DNA of 64,000 bases, from NCBI GenBank assembly GCA_034670405.1, contig JAXDDX010000179.1, positions 234,001 through 298,000 of the forward strand. The letters run 5' to 3'. The notes beneath the pieces were generated by a model. It ran no database searches and had not been told where the DNA came from. It saw only the letters and a list, made by a program, of their open reading frames with translations. Positions 1 to 64,000 of this stretch are shown piece by piece. Origin of the DNA: Hoplostethus atlanticus. Its lineage: Eukaryota; Chordata; Actinopteri; Trachichthyiformes; Trachichthyidae. Position 1 is the first letter of the stretch. Every line of letters begins with the position of its first letter. Both the position numbers and the translations under genes were made by a program.

Positions 1-1186
1 GGAACTATTGTTTGGTGACAGTGGTAAAAGTGCTCGCTTGCAGATGTTCAGGTGAATTAAAGAAGAACCAGGGGAATAAATTAAAAACTCCCCAATCAAT
101 TTTTTGTGAAGGCCAATAGCGGGATACGGTACGTCTTGATGGTTAGCTCTAAAAGCTTTCACCCACACAACTGCCATTGTTCCAGTAAGGCACCTTGACG
201 AGAAGTCGCATCTATATATCTGAGAGTTTTTTTTAATTAATGCCGAAACCGGTCCATTACCATCTCCGTCCCTACCTGCAGACTCAAAGAGACAAAACGT
301 AAGGAAATTGTTCCTATCAACCTGGGCATGATTTGATTGCAATTGGTTCGCTGGAGAGGCAGAGACTGAGACATGTTATCTTTAGAAAGAAATGTGTTTC
401 GCCGTGTGCCGTGCTGGAAGGTATGTTGAGGATTGGATAAGTATTGATTTGAAAACCCTCATTACATTCTCACTTGCTACATAACTCCTCCTGTCCTGAG
501 AGTAAGAAAATTATAAGGTCACAGGCAGGCAATTGTCTCCACTCATCCTAGCCAACCTATAAGCCACCACATCCTTGCTTCCCCCCCTTAATAGAGCTAA
601 GCCGCTGTCAGAGGTGACACCTCAAATCTCCAAAAACTAATTTCTTCAGGATTTAGGAAAAACAATTTTCTAACTAATAGATTTGGTTCTTAGCAAATAA
701 AGGACCATGAGGCTTTCAATTCCAGTAGAAAACCTGAAAAAACGCAATTTCATTTCAGGCAACAGCAGAGTAAACCATTGCCTGGCTGATCTTTTCTGCT
801 TAAGCAGCAAAGACACACTTATGACTCATTATTTCCTACCCGGTTTTATTAAAGTGGACTACCCAGACACTCCCAAGTCATTATTCTAACCCAATTGTAT
901 TTCTTAATGGCACCCCCCTAAGTCATTTCTAGAGACTGAACATGCTACGACTTAACACTTCTCTGCCATCTTCAGTGTGACAGTCTGCCTTGTTTCAGTT
1001 CTTTAAAAGTATTATAGCTCAGTAGCTTTCCTAATGTTTGGCAAAGATAGATTTGCAAGGTTAATAGGGTAATCAACAGTGACCACCTTTGAAATAGAGA
1101 ATACATTAACCTCTGACAGTAGTGCAGTTACAGTGAGGCTAGCTTTGTCCTCATGCCCCCTAATGGAGATGCTGCTCCAAGATGGC

Positions 1187-2280
1187 TTCAAAATTGAAAA
1201 GTGGCTATAGCCATGATTATTGGCACCCTTTTCTAATACTTATTTGGAAGCATTGCCAAAGGCTGTGCAACTGTTTCTTGTAACCATCAATAAGCTTCCT
1301 GGATCTTTCTGCTGGCAGTTTCTCCCACTTTTCAATTGCAACCCACTCGAGTTCTTCAATGTTTGAAGGATTCCTTTGACCAACTGCACATTTCAGGTCT
1401 CGCCATATGTTCTCAATGGGATTGAGATCAGGACCACACCAGAACAGTCCAACGTTTTCTCTTGAACCATTCCTGGGTGCTTTTGGATGTGTTTTGAGTC
1501 ATTGTCCTGCTGGAGGACCCATGACCTTCGATTGTTTTCTGACACTGGGTAGCACGTTTCACTCCAAAATGCCTTGGTAACCTTCTGATTTCATGATGTC
1601 CTTAATACGTTCAAGACATCCAATACCTGAGGCAGCACAGCCCCACAGCATTGCCAAAGAGGTCTAATTTGGTTTCATCAGTCCACAGAACATTTCCCCA
1701 GAAGGATTTAGGTTTGCCCAGGTGGGTCTTGGCAAAGATCAATCAGGTCTTCTTGTGTTTCTCTTTCAGCAGTGGGATCTTCTGTGACCTTTGACCGTAA
1801 AACCTTTCTTGGTCCAGCGTTCGTCGTATAGTACAGGCCAAATCAATTACCCCAGACCTCTCCAGGTCAGCTTTGAGATTTTTAGATGTCATGTGAGGTT
1901 GTTTTTTTCAATGGCTCGCACCAACCTTTGACCACATCTGAGATTAATTTTCCTCTTCCCACATCCTGGGAGATTCTTAACAATTCCATGAGCAGCAAAC
2001 TTCATTACATTGCGAATTGTGGAATTCTTTTGTTTGGTGATAATAGTTTTTCTGACATGCTCAGACAGCTGTTGTTCACAGACGACCAGGGAAGCAGAAC
2101 AGACTGTTTTATCACTTTAAAATGGATAATTGGTTAATTTATACCATGTGGGCACCTGCCACCTGTTACAGATGAGTTGAATTACACTGCAAATGAGAAT
2201 CTATTTCCTCCAACAAAACTGATTTGAATTGTTCTAAAGGGTGCTAATAATCACGGCTATGGCCACTTTTCAATTTTGAA
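1187..2280 (-). mobile_element. Tc1/mariner-type transposon, inactive, about 1.1 kb
   Basis: The two ends form inverted repeats of about 45 bp with three mismatches: the left starts TTCAAAATTGAAAAGTGGC at 1187 and the right is its reverse complement ending at 2280. The interior, read on the minus strand, is a decayed Tc1-type transposase. The size is that of a near full-length Tc1-like element. No clean TA target duplication is visible at the outer edges, so the extreme termini may be eroded. Confidence 0.9.
1233..2110 (-). pseudogene. Tc1-like transposase pseudogene
   Basis: Read on the minus strand, fragments in different frames match a Tc1-family DDE transposase: QLSEHVRK near the N-terminal helix-turn-helix region, VLWTDETKLDLFG in the catalytic core, QQDNDSKH around the second acidic residue, IENIWRDLK around the third (DDE), and a tail resembling GYKKQLHSLWQCF before a stop at 1233-1235. 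Several frameshifts and stops separate these pieces, so no functional protein can be made. The N-terminal limit is uncertain because the first part is the most decayed. Confidence 0.85.
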
Positions 2281-2585
2281 AACATAAAATATATATTTTT
2301 AATTTGTATTATTGTTTGATCTGTGTGAAGACCGAAAGTTGTTTCAATTTTCAATTATTCATTTTCAATTATTTCAGAAGATATTTGGCATTATCTGCAT
2401 AGAATGCAAAGGGTGCCAAACAATCCTGACCAGAACTGCATGTGGTGAACCTCTAAGTGTTGCTCCAGCCCCAGAAGAAGACTACTGGGACAGCCAATCA
2501 CTGGCAGCTCTAATGAGAACACCAGAGAGTGTATCCATGGAGATTGAGTTTAAAGCTCCTTCATCTTCCTGTCTGCCCCTTTTTA

Positions 2586-2609
2586 CTCTCTCTCTCTCTC
2601 TCTCTCTCT
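2586..2609. repeat. (CT)n microsatellite
   Basis: About 12 uninterrupted CT units in intron 2. Confidence 0.95.
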
Positions 2610-3269
2610 TTCACCAGCTTCTAGGTAACACAAAATAGTTGCCTCTCTAATTCTTGCCAGACAACAATATCCTTGGTATCGGGACTGACTGATTAAACTT
2701 GAGTTACCGGTTTGTGTTGAGAGGCAGGAAGGGAGGAAATGAAACAGAAGCATCCCACGAAGCACTCAGAAACACCAAAATAGAGCAGACCCAAGTTCAG
2801 CTTTGAGCTTAGTCAGCCAGTTGTGACTCACCGTGTAAGTTTTGTGCACCTTGGTGAATTAAACAAAATGCTTATGGTGCGTGGCAACTATACTGTATAG
2901 CTCATTGCACCTTGAAAACACAATTCATCAAAGTTCACCGCCATGGACCACATTCAAAATTGGTCCCACTGATATGGGATAATATTCGATATTCTCGCTG
3001 AAAGATGCTGTATAACACGTGTAAGCCTTTGGTGTTGGTCTGGAATAATGTGTCAGGGTGAACGTTGGTGTCTCAGACTACTACTGACTATCAGTATGAA
3101 TTATGGAGCTATGGCGGGATGGAGCATCCCAATAAATTGTACTCACTTAATGAAGCCACTACATCTAACTTACTTTCAGAAACCTGGATTCACTGGCCGT
3201 GGCAGTAGGGTGTCTTTGGTGACTTCTTTTGAATCCTTCATATTTTGTTTTGATAGGAAGCAGCTTATT

Positions 3270-3800
3270 TTATGTGTTTTAGTATATAGATGTCCAAGGT
3301 GTACCAATATTTTTTAAATCTGAATTCTCTGATCTTTTTTATCCTTGATAACGGGCAAGCACAATAGGGTTGTGATTCTTTGTGATTTCAATATCCATAT
3401 TTGCTGCCCCAATAACCCTAGAACAAGGTTGAACTTGACCTTATGACTTACGGCCTTACGCTGAACAGTCCAAAAACTACTACTGTCCTACTACTGTACC
3501 TTCCTATTTTAAACATGCACTTGTTCAGCCTCTTCTTAAAAAGCCTTCTGTCCTCAGTAACTGTCGACCACTTTCCAAACTTCCAAGTACTTGAGAAGGC
3601 TATTTCGAACCAATTAATTGAACAACGGTGTATTTGAAAAAAATCAATCCGGTGTCCGCCCCAAACACAATACTGAGACCGCCTTCAGTCCTGGTGCCAC
3701 TTGACCTCAACGTAGAGATTTTGTGGGACTTAGAGACGCTGCACTCAATTGGTTTATATCCTATCTATCATATTCTGACAGAAAGAAAGAAAAGTCAATG
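3270..3800 (+). mobile_element. L2/CR1-like LINE fragment (endonuclease to reverse transcriptase), degenerate
   Basis: Reading three frames on the plus strand gives a decayed non-LTR retrotransposon ORF2. Around 3285 it reads VYRCPRCTNIF, resembling the VYRPPG segment. Near 3370 CDFNIHI matches the GDFNIH motif of an AP-type endonuclease. Near 3430 DLMTYGL matches the LDLVL-type segment that follows it. At 3500-3625 FKHALVQPLLKKPS, CRPLSKLPVLEKA and SNQLIE match the start of the reverse transcriptase, followed by SGVRPKHNTETAF at about 3655-3690. The distance between the endonuclease and RT motifs is too short, so internal sequence has been deleted. Frameshifts make it non-functional. Outer limits are approximate. 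Confidence 0.8.
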
Positions 3801-5229
3801 AAGAAAAGTCAATGAATCATTGGGATTCATGGCCTGTCTGGTTTGGGGTTGGGCCGCGGTTTGTGTTATGGATCATGGTGTGATGTTGGTTATTGACTGG
3901 ACTGGCCAATAGTTGATTTTCTATCATTAAAGTACATGTGAATATCAACATGTTGGCATGCATTCACCCCAATGCTGATTTTTTTTTATTTGGTGGCGGT
4001 TGGTATGTAAAATAAACATGCAAAATTAGGACCATCTGAAAGCCCTAAGCCCTAGCTTCAAGCTTTAGGCTTTAGGTGCGTCCTTGGTTGATCTTGCCAG
4101 GCTCTTAAACCGTGTCAAAAGTGGCGATACGTCGCTTGCATGCTAAGATACATCAAATATTCACAATACATTCAACTACCATACTATCCAGGTCTGCTAT
4201 CCACGTTATGACTGGCATTGTGGGAAACTCAATAAGGCAGATATCACCAATGCTAGTGCTAGTATTGATCTAAGCACTGTCACTGACAGTGCTTAACCAT
4301 GTTGCTTTCCACCAACACAACAGGCGGTCGATCTACTGGATGTATAATACACTGAGGGAACATAGCCTACTGTATATGTGTGCACATGTTCTAACATGCA
4401 TGGGAGTGTTACTTAAATATGTAAAGAAAGTATATTTTTCTGATGTTTTACTACTTCTCAGAGCTCTGGGCCAGTAAACATAGATTTCTAGTGGCGAGTG
4501 TGGCGAAAGATGAGGTATTATAGAAACTATGCAGAGAATTAGAATCAGTGTAGGGCGAAATTTAAGTTCATTGATGAATTTCGTCGAGTCTCATTTGGCC
4601 CACGCATAGATTTTTGCCTCAGCTGTAACAAATATGTTTTGACGGTGTATATTTTGAGACGACAGAAACGATCCCCCTTTTGAACCTGACTCATCAGTTG
4701 TGCATAATATTGCTATGTGTCACATAAACCTGATTTAAATGGCATGAATGAAAAACCTGCGCTGAGCTACTATTACATGTTTGATAGGTTAATGGAGTGT
4801 TGCATTCACATGAGTCACAGTCTTTATTCAATGTTTCGTGATTTTTAGGGAGGCAGCTCTGTTTAAGGAACAGAGGGTGGATAGATGTACAGCAGGGCCA
4901 AGAAAAGCATCACTTCCTGTGCACTCAAGGATTTTTTCCAGGGAAAGACCTATTGTATGAAATAAATCGGCCATAGAGAGTAGCAAAACTGACAGATTAC
5001 TACATACACTGTTGAGTTGCACCCCGTTCTGCACAATCCAATGTCAAGATTGTGAAGAGTACTCTCCTCCAGCTTCCCTTCATGACTGAAGCGCATTTAA
5101 TATGTGAAATCAATAAGGAATCACAGCTTTCACCTGGTCGGCCTGCTGCATGGAAACAGCAGACTAATGTTCCTAGTGATCCCGATGTGAGAGGGATGGA
5201 GTGGAAAGACCTGCCGTGACTGCACACGA

Positions 5230-5480
5230 CTTTTACTCCAATATACAGTACAGGCCCCCGAGAACGCATCGCATCACGGATGCAACGCAAATCGCTAAAC
5301 GAGACATTTCACAAGTCTTTACCGACGCTTTCATCTCATCTGCTAAGTGTCGGAACGAGCGGCAGAAGCGAGTGGCAGAAGCGACACTTAGTGAGACACG
5401 TCTATTGCCAACGAATGTCAGCCGAGACATACGACGACATAGTGTGGATCCGTTTATTTGCGCGAGCCAGCTCACATAGT
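5230..5480. other. CpG-rich block with perfect inverted repeat
   Basis: About 22 CG dinucleotides occur in roughly 220 bases, far denser than the surrounding intron. It contains a perfect 10-bp inverted repeat, CTAAGTGTCG at 5343-5352 and CGACACTTAG at 5382-5391, whose 29-nt loop carries most of a duplicated GGCAGAAGCG (5361-5370 and 5374-5383). It could be an unmethylated regulatory island or a young repeat with unmutated CpGs; the sequence does not decide. Confidence 0.45.
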
Positions 5481-5490
5481 TCCTCCCAAT

Positions 5491-5512
5491 CCCCCCCCCC
5501 CCCCCCCCCCCC
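5491..5512. repeat. Poly-C run, 22 bases
   Basis: Uninterrupted run of 22 C (poly-G on the other strand). The length in the assembly may be unreliable because such runs sequence poorly. Confidence 0.95.
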
Positions 5513-5812
5513 ATCACTTCTCGGTGTCAGCCGGAGTCTGAGAGCTGGTTTCAGGCGGCTTGCTCTTCTCTCGGTGTGCCGCAAACTTGGCTTCGGACCC
5601 CAGCACCCTCAATGACCTGGCACTTAGAGCGCACTGTAATTCCCGTGACTGTGTAGGTGTGGATGTGGATGTGGATGTGAGTGTGAGTGCGGCTACTTGC
5701 GGCTAGTGCACTGCTTTAGATCCTGTCAAGTCGGTGAGGAGGAGGTGACACTGTGCTGTGCTATAAGAGCAGTCAGCCCGCAGGCAGGACTGGCCATCTG
5801 GACACACGATAA

Positions 5813-58422
<52,610 letters not shown>

Positions 58423-60428
58423 TGAGTGTGTGTTTTGTTGCATGAGGTTATCTTTGTCACTGTCTGGTCAGAGTCTGTGTCACCCCTGTTCTCCAGATTA
58501 AGGTCACCGCTTCAGGACAGGCACACACACACACACATAACACACACACACTCTAATGATGTAAGCAGCTCAGTCAGACAGACTCTCTAGTGTGTCCACT
58601 GGCAAATCCAAACTTAACCCAAACTTAACCTACAAGCTGAGGTCCATATCCTTATGGGTCCTCTCTTTTCGTGTCCTTTATCCTTTAATGTCAGCTCTTC
58701 AAGCTTTTCCTTCACCATCAGTCTTTTCTCAGAGGCCCATCCTGGGTGCTTTGCTTTCCTTTTGACTGGAAATAGTCCTAGAGTAATGTGGACACAGATC
58801 TAAACATTTTGTCACGTTTATCCATATTATTATCGATGTGCACTTTTTGTCGAACAAACTTGAAAATGTGTCCTTGTAATACACTTGTTAAATGTGTCCT
58901 TAAATGGCCAGTCTGTCTCAGTACTGGTACTTAAAGGTTCTTAGCAGTTTAGAACCAGTCCAGGACCTCGAGTATTTGTTAAAAGAGTATGAAACCTTAA
59001 ACTCACTTTTTTCAGCTGTTCATCCACCCTGGTCATAATTTTGACAGCGCTTAAAGCTTTTTTTCCTGAATTTTCTGTGCCAATCTCGACTCACTGTCGC
59101 CAACTAGTGGCTGAAAAACCGCTGACTGAATAGTGTAATTTTGGTGGTTTACAGAATTTTGCATGTTAGCGTACTTGTTGCAATCTGTCCCACTGCGGGC
59201 AAACCCTGTATACAATTCAGTACCATTATATGTGCATATGTTTATCTATGTATCAGTCCCTCTTAATTTTCACCCAAAAAAGATGAATTTAATAAAAGAA
59301 AAAGTAATATTTCCTGTACATTTCAGCAATTCTCGTGCACTAACACAGCTGGCTTATCTCTTTGGCCGTTATTCATCAAGTGTTCCCTCTTTAATGGTGG
59401 GCTACCCCCTCTGACTGAGTTGGAGGTTAATTCAGCCCCGTGGATGCAGGGTGAACATGCAGCAGGGGGGTTGGACCAGCCACTCTTTCCACTGCCCTAT
59501 GAGCTAGTACACACACACACACAAACACACATAGTGTCACACATGCCAGCATCACATGTGTATATGCACAGTGCTGTGTACACACATTCATCCTCACAAT
59601 AGGACACAGACACACACTCTCAAAGCTCTAAGTGGGGGCTGACCTTAAAATGGATTCACAGTAGTGGCATTTTCAGGGACTTGACAGGGGGAAACTGTTT
59701 ACTACAATTATGCACGACGGGGTGTCATCTGCAAATGTGCATAGAATGTGATTTTGACTTCACAGGTTAGACGCCTGCCTCATGCAATCCATTTACATCT
59801 CTCTCACTTTTTTTATTGTTCTTAAACTATCTCTGGTTTTATCCAAAGGGCTTTGCATTGCTTTTTTAGAATAGGTGGTACAGAGGGGAAGAATCAAGCA
59901 TCAGTGTTAGTGCAATCCTCTATAGAGTTCACCAACGCCCGAGCCAACACAGCTGCTGTCATCATGGAGGTCCACTGGTTACTCTGACACAGGAAACTGT
60001 GAAACTGGAGGTTTTTGGTGACTGGTGGTAGGCTGCCTTGCCCTTCCCTGCCGCATTGGGCAACTGAACAAAATGAACAGGATGAATTCAAACAGTTTAA
60101 AAGAGCCGACTCTCAAAAACAAAAAAACACCTGAAGCTTTCTGCCTCTGCTGTTGGATATCAGGCCTTGAATTGAATAAGTGAGTGAATAGAAAGGTAAT
60201 ATGAACAGATATAAACTATCCTTCAATAAATAGTAAAAATAAAATAAGAAATAAAAACACAAAAGCAATTGTATTGTCCATCGTCGACTTGTTACACATG
60301 CACGCATGCACACATTAATGTAACTCAGTGAGCGAGTACATTCCCGTGTAGCGACGGCTCCCCTGGTTGTCTGTCAGCACCCATGTGACAGAATGCAGTA
60401 GTTCTCCCTCTGTGCCTGCTGCTCGTCG

Positions 60429-60429
<1 letters not shown>

Positions 60430-60466
<37 letters not shown>
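60430..60466. repeat. (CA)n microsatellite
   Basis: About 18 CA units. Confidence 0.95.
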
Positions 60467-60468
<2 letters not shown>

Positions 60469-60565
60469 TTCTCTGTGTTTACTCTGACCTATATAGCCAG
60501 TCATTGGTAGCTCCTGTCTGGGAGGAATGCTCAGACTAATGTGAGTTTACACCTCACTGACTTCT

Positions 60566-60568
<3 letters not shown>

Positions 60569-60601
<33 letters not shown>
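60569..60601. repeat. (GA)n microsatellite
   Basis: About 16 GA units followed by purine-rich sequence to about 60760. Confidence 0.95.
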
Positions 60602-60606
<5 letters not shown>

Positions 60607-62947
60607 GAGAAGGAAGGGAGGGCGGGGGAAAGAGATAGAGGAAAAAATAAGACAGATTATAGGTATAAATCGGAAACGACAAAAGCAGAAGGAGCAAAGA
60701 AGAATGGGATAGGGACGAGAAGGAAAAAAATCACCTAAGATACGAGTAGGAAGGAGGATGAGAAAGGGCGGCCTAATGAACGCTCTGTCGGGGGTTGGAG
60801 GATATTTAGCTGTCCGACACAGGCCATTTCCCTCTGCGCCCTAGTTGTCCCCACTGCAGTGGGGCATTCACTTCCCGTGCCTCCTAATGCCACACAAACA
60901 GCGGTCGGAGTGTTCATGGTGTCAGGATGCCACGACGCTGGCGGGACCCGCGGCTATTGGCCAATTAGCGTTGGGTTCAGGCTCATTTCCCACAATGGAG
61001 ACCTGGACCTGGTCTCTTCTCTTTGCCATGCTTTACCTTCTCTGGTGTTCATACCAGTAGAGAACACATGAAGAAATAGCTGAATATGAGCATCAGTCCA
61101 GACTGTGGTTTGCCCTCGGTTCATTTTGTTATGCTAGGCTTTCCACGCATGAGGAACTGCTGCTATCAGGTGTCAACATTTGTCTATTATTGCGTTTTCA
61201 CTTGAACTTACCGCATTTCGCTTAGAAGAGGACTGAGACCCACTTGGTGAGGTGGAAGTAAAGAAGCAAACACTCCAGTTTTATTAAACCAAGCATACTT
61301 TGTGTAAACGCGTAAATTACATTCTCTCTCTCATCTTTTCATTTACTTTTGGCCAGCGAATGAATTGCATTTATTTCAAACAGTAATTCAGCCAAAGTTC
61401 TAGCACTAGCTCAAGACTGTGGAGGGCATTTGGCTCATTTGGAAAGCATAGTTAGAGCCCTGTTGGGGTCATCTGATTTGCCTTAGGCTTCTTGACCTAC
61501 TGTTCAGGGTTGTTTGGAATTCAGAAATTCATACGTTGACTGTTGCTGTATTTCATTCCTCAAAAGGTTAAGGAGAAACTGGAAATAGCAGCCCCTGAGT
61601 CATCACGGCGTTGTTCTACGGTTCCTATTTTAAACTCCTTAATTAGCGAGCGCTCTTAAGCTTTTTTTTTTTTTTTTTCGAGACAGAGCTATTAGTAGCC
61701 TTGCAAGATCACTTCACTCGTGGCTGGAGAGGTCGCGAGGGTAAGTGAGAATAAGAAATGGCCATGCTGGCGAAAAAAGAGAGACAGCACGAAGGAAATG
61801 GCAAAAGTGACAGAAGAGAGAAATGGAGAGATAGTTAGAAAGCGAGAACATTCACAAAAAGATGGCAGCCATCCAAACTGGCAGTCTGCTTCTCGGGCAG
61901 GCTATTTAAGACATCAGTGACAAGGAAATTAATTGTTTTTACTTTTTTTTTTCACCTTCCTTGATGATATCACTATTGATATATACTCCCCTCTCCTATT
62001 CTGATGTCTCTGCCTCTTCCCTCCTCCCCTTTCCAATTTCATACAATGCTGTTCTATTCTGGGCCTACACTGTGCTGCTGCATGGCCCAAAATACATATT
62101 CTCCTTTGCTATAATTAGTCTATACCTGGTGCTGCATGTGCATGGGGGTTATTGTTAATTAGCATCATTAGTGTAGCATGCTACTGGTAATAGAGGTATA
62201 TACAATGCCTGATGAGAAGTATTGTATTACAGTGTTATTGGCGGTACATTTTATCATTGGGTATGGGTATTTATTCTACTTTTATGTCACCATTATTTAC
62301 CCTTGGTTTGTCCCGTTGAGGTCACATACAGTGGACATGCAAAGCATACAAAAATTACTTAATCCAATTTATTCAGATTACAATATTCAGATTACAATTC
62401 AACCAATGTCTGTGAACATGGAAAATCCACCCCCAACGCTAGAATACTGACCAAGACTGTTCTCTGGTGACAAACACTGATCTGGAAACTCACTTTGAAA
62501 GAAAAGTATTCAATGCATGCACAAACCCAGATAAACTCAACTATCTCATCTCATCGACCATGTTATGATGAAGTTACCCATTTACCGAGTTGCTGCAGCG
62601 TAGGAATAACACTGGTGACATTGGTGACGTGACGGTACTGTGCATCCACCATGCTCCATGTACTGTAGGATGCTCATGTAACCCCCCCCCCCCCCAGGCA
62701 AATACAACACTGAGAAATGCTTTCAACCGTATGGCCTGATGCGCAGACTTTCTGCTCCACGGCTCACACACATTCCTCAGAGGTGATTCCGATTCCAGCA
62801 CCGATGCAAATATTTGCGCAACACCCTTGTAATCGGTTCAGTCGAAAGGGTCGCGCCGCCTGCTTCTGTATTCTAGTTTTCAGCCACACCGTCATGGGTT
62901 TCAGCTCTTCCCATATGGAGGATGAAGAGCAGAGGTTGGTGCTTGGA

Positions 62948-62950
<3 letters not shown>

Positions 62951-62993
<43 letters not shown>
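62951..62993. repeat. (TG)n microsatellite
   Basis: About 21 TG units. Confidence 0.95.
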
Positions 62994-62994
<1 letters not shown>

Positions 62995-63502
62995 TGAGGA
63001 GAGTAGCCTTGAATAGCTAGCAGTCTGATCCAGAACTGTCATGTAGCATTAGGCCTAATGGGGAAAGAAGTGTCCGCAGCAATAGACAACACACATGCAC
63101 ACATGCACACAGATTGTTTAAGCCACAAACATAGGTACACACATAAACACAGACACACACAGGCAGGCACATATCACACATATTCAGATGTGCCTCAACA
63201 AAGAGATTGTAGATGAAGATCAGCTGTTCACTCGTAGAGTATAAAGACCAATGAACACAAAGAAAATATGTTTCTCCCTCCCTAACTCACCCACACACAC
63301 ACACTGCAGTGAACTGGCCACAGGCTTTCATACAATAATGAAAAAAACAGGATGAATGCAAGGAATGGCAGGCACAGGTCACGCCTGTCTATTTCTATCA
63401 CTCTCAACCTGAGAAAATGAGAGAGCACATGATCTATTCTATCAGCCTTGTGAAAATGGCGCCAACGCAGACGTACATAAAGACGTGGAAAACTCAAGAC
63501 GT

Positions 63503-63528
63503 GCACACACACACACACACACACACAG
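63503..63528. repeat. (CA)n microsatellite
   Basis: Thirteen CA units. Confidence 0.95.
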
Positions 63529-63701
63529 TGGACGTGCTGTTTTAATGAGAGATGAAGGTCAGCGTGCCTGAAACTGTAATTGTCCGCCAGTGTTGTTGCA
63601 GACAGGCTATGGGTGGCAAGGACAGCCGAGTCACATTAGCGCAGCGCTCTGCAGGATGGCCTGAAACTGATCTAAACCGTCGCTTTTTGCCACACTCTAA
63701 T

Positions 63702-63705
<4 letters not shown>

Positions 63706-63763
<58 letters not shown>

Positions 63764-63810
63764 TTCAAGCTTTCTTTCTTTCTTTCATTCTTTTTCTTTC
63801 TTTCTTTGTT
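63706..63810. repeat. (CT)27 followed by TTTC-rich tract
   Basis: About 54 bases of pure CT (63706-63759), then interrupted TTTC repeats to about 63810. Confidence 0.95.
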
Positions 63811-64000
63811 TCCTCCAGATTCAGATAGCAACCATGACGATGTGACATGAACAGCAACAAATGGTTCAATAATATCATACTACCTGATCACTAACTCATT
63901 AGACAAATGTATGGAAGACATATAATACACGTCTATTTTTCCAATTGTTAATGCCACTCCTGTTTAAATCTCCATCTTTTCTCTATTTCAAATCAAGCTT

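Noticed and set aside
62178..62450. Hydrophobic 90-codon frame resembling membrane segments
   Set aside because: AT-rich intron sequence; hydrophobicity follows from base composition and no family is recognised.

Overview
The window looks like vertebrate, almost certainly teleost fish, nuclear DNA. It has long introns with GT-AG splice sites, very many CA/TG, CT and TTTC microsatellites, decayed Tc1-like DNA transposons, L2-type LINE fragments and small TA-flanked inverted-repeat elements. No bacterial-style operon, rRNA, intact tRNA or CRISPR array was seen.

One protein-coding gene is recognisable. It is on the + strand and fills the window: the middle of a conventional protein kinase C, best matched to PKC alpha (prkca). 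Eleven coding exons can be read (6063-58350, 1,319 coding bases). By the human exon plan they are exons 3 to 13. Starting from the second half of the first diacylglycerol-binding C1 domain, they encode the second C1 domain, the Ca2+/PIP2-binding C2 domain, the V3 hinge, and the kinase domain up to [12 protein letters not shown]. Exons 1-2 (pseudosubstrate and first half of C1A) and the last exons (rest of the C-lobe, turn and hydrophobic motifs) lie outside. All reading-frame phases agree across the junctions. The zinc, calcium and catalytic residues that fall in the window are intact, so the gene looks functional. The KAKLGP...KVISP hinge and the C2 sequence DWDRTTRND point to alpha rather than beta or gamma.

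Layout: 1-6062 is intron with a dead Tc1-like element (1187-2280), an L2-type LINE fragment (3270-3800) and a CpG-rich block with a 22-C run. Exon 3 follows, then a 25.9-kb intron containing most of the mobile-element debris: a tRNA-derived SINE head, an L2 fragment, two adjacent Tc1-like relics and a small TA-flanked element inside an older repeat. Exons 4-5 are at 32-33.5 kb (C1B), exons 6-8 at 44-45.2 kb (C2), exon 9 at 51.8 kb (hinge and glycine-rich loop), exon 10 at 53 kb, and exons 11-13 at 57.3-58.4 kb. The remaining 5.6 kb is intron and simple repeats.

The most interesting observation is in the 6.6-kb intron between exons 8 and 9. Two tiny in-frame cassette-exon candidates (27 nt at 48258-48284 and 30 nt at 49818-49847) have good acceptors and usable donors. 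They would insert 9 or 10 residues into the V3 hinge of PKC alpha, the segment that separates the regulatory and catalytic halves. They are predictions from sequence alone.
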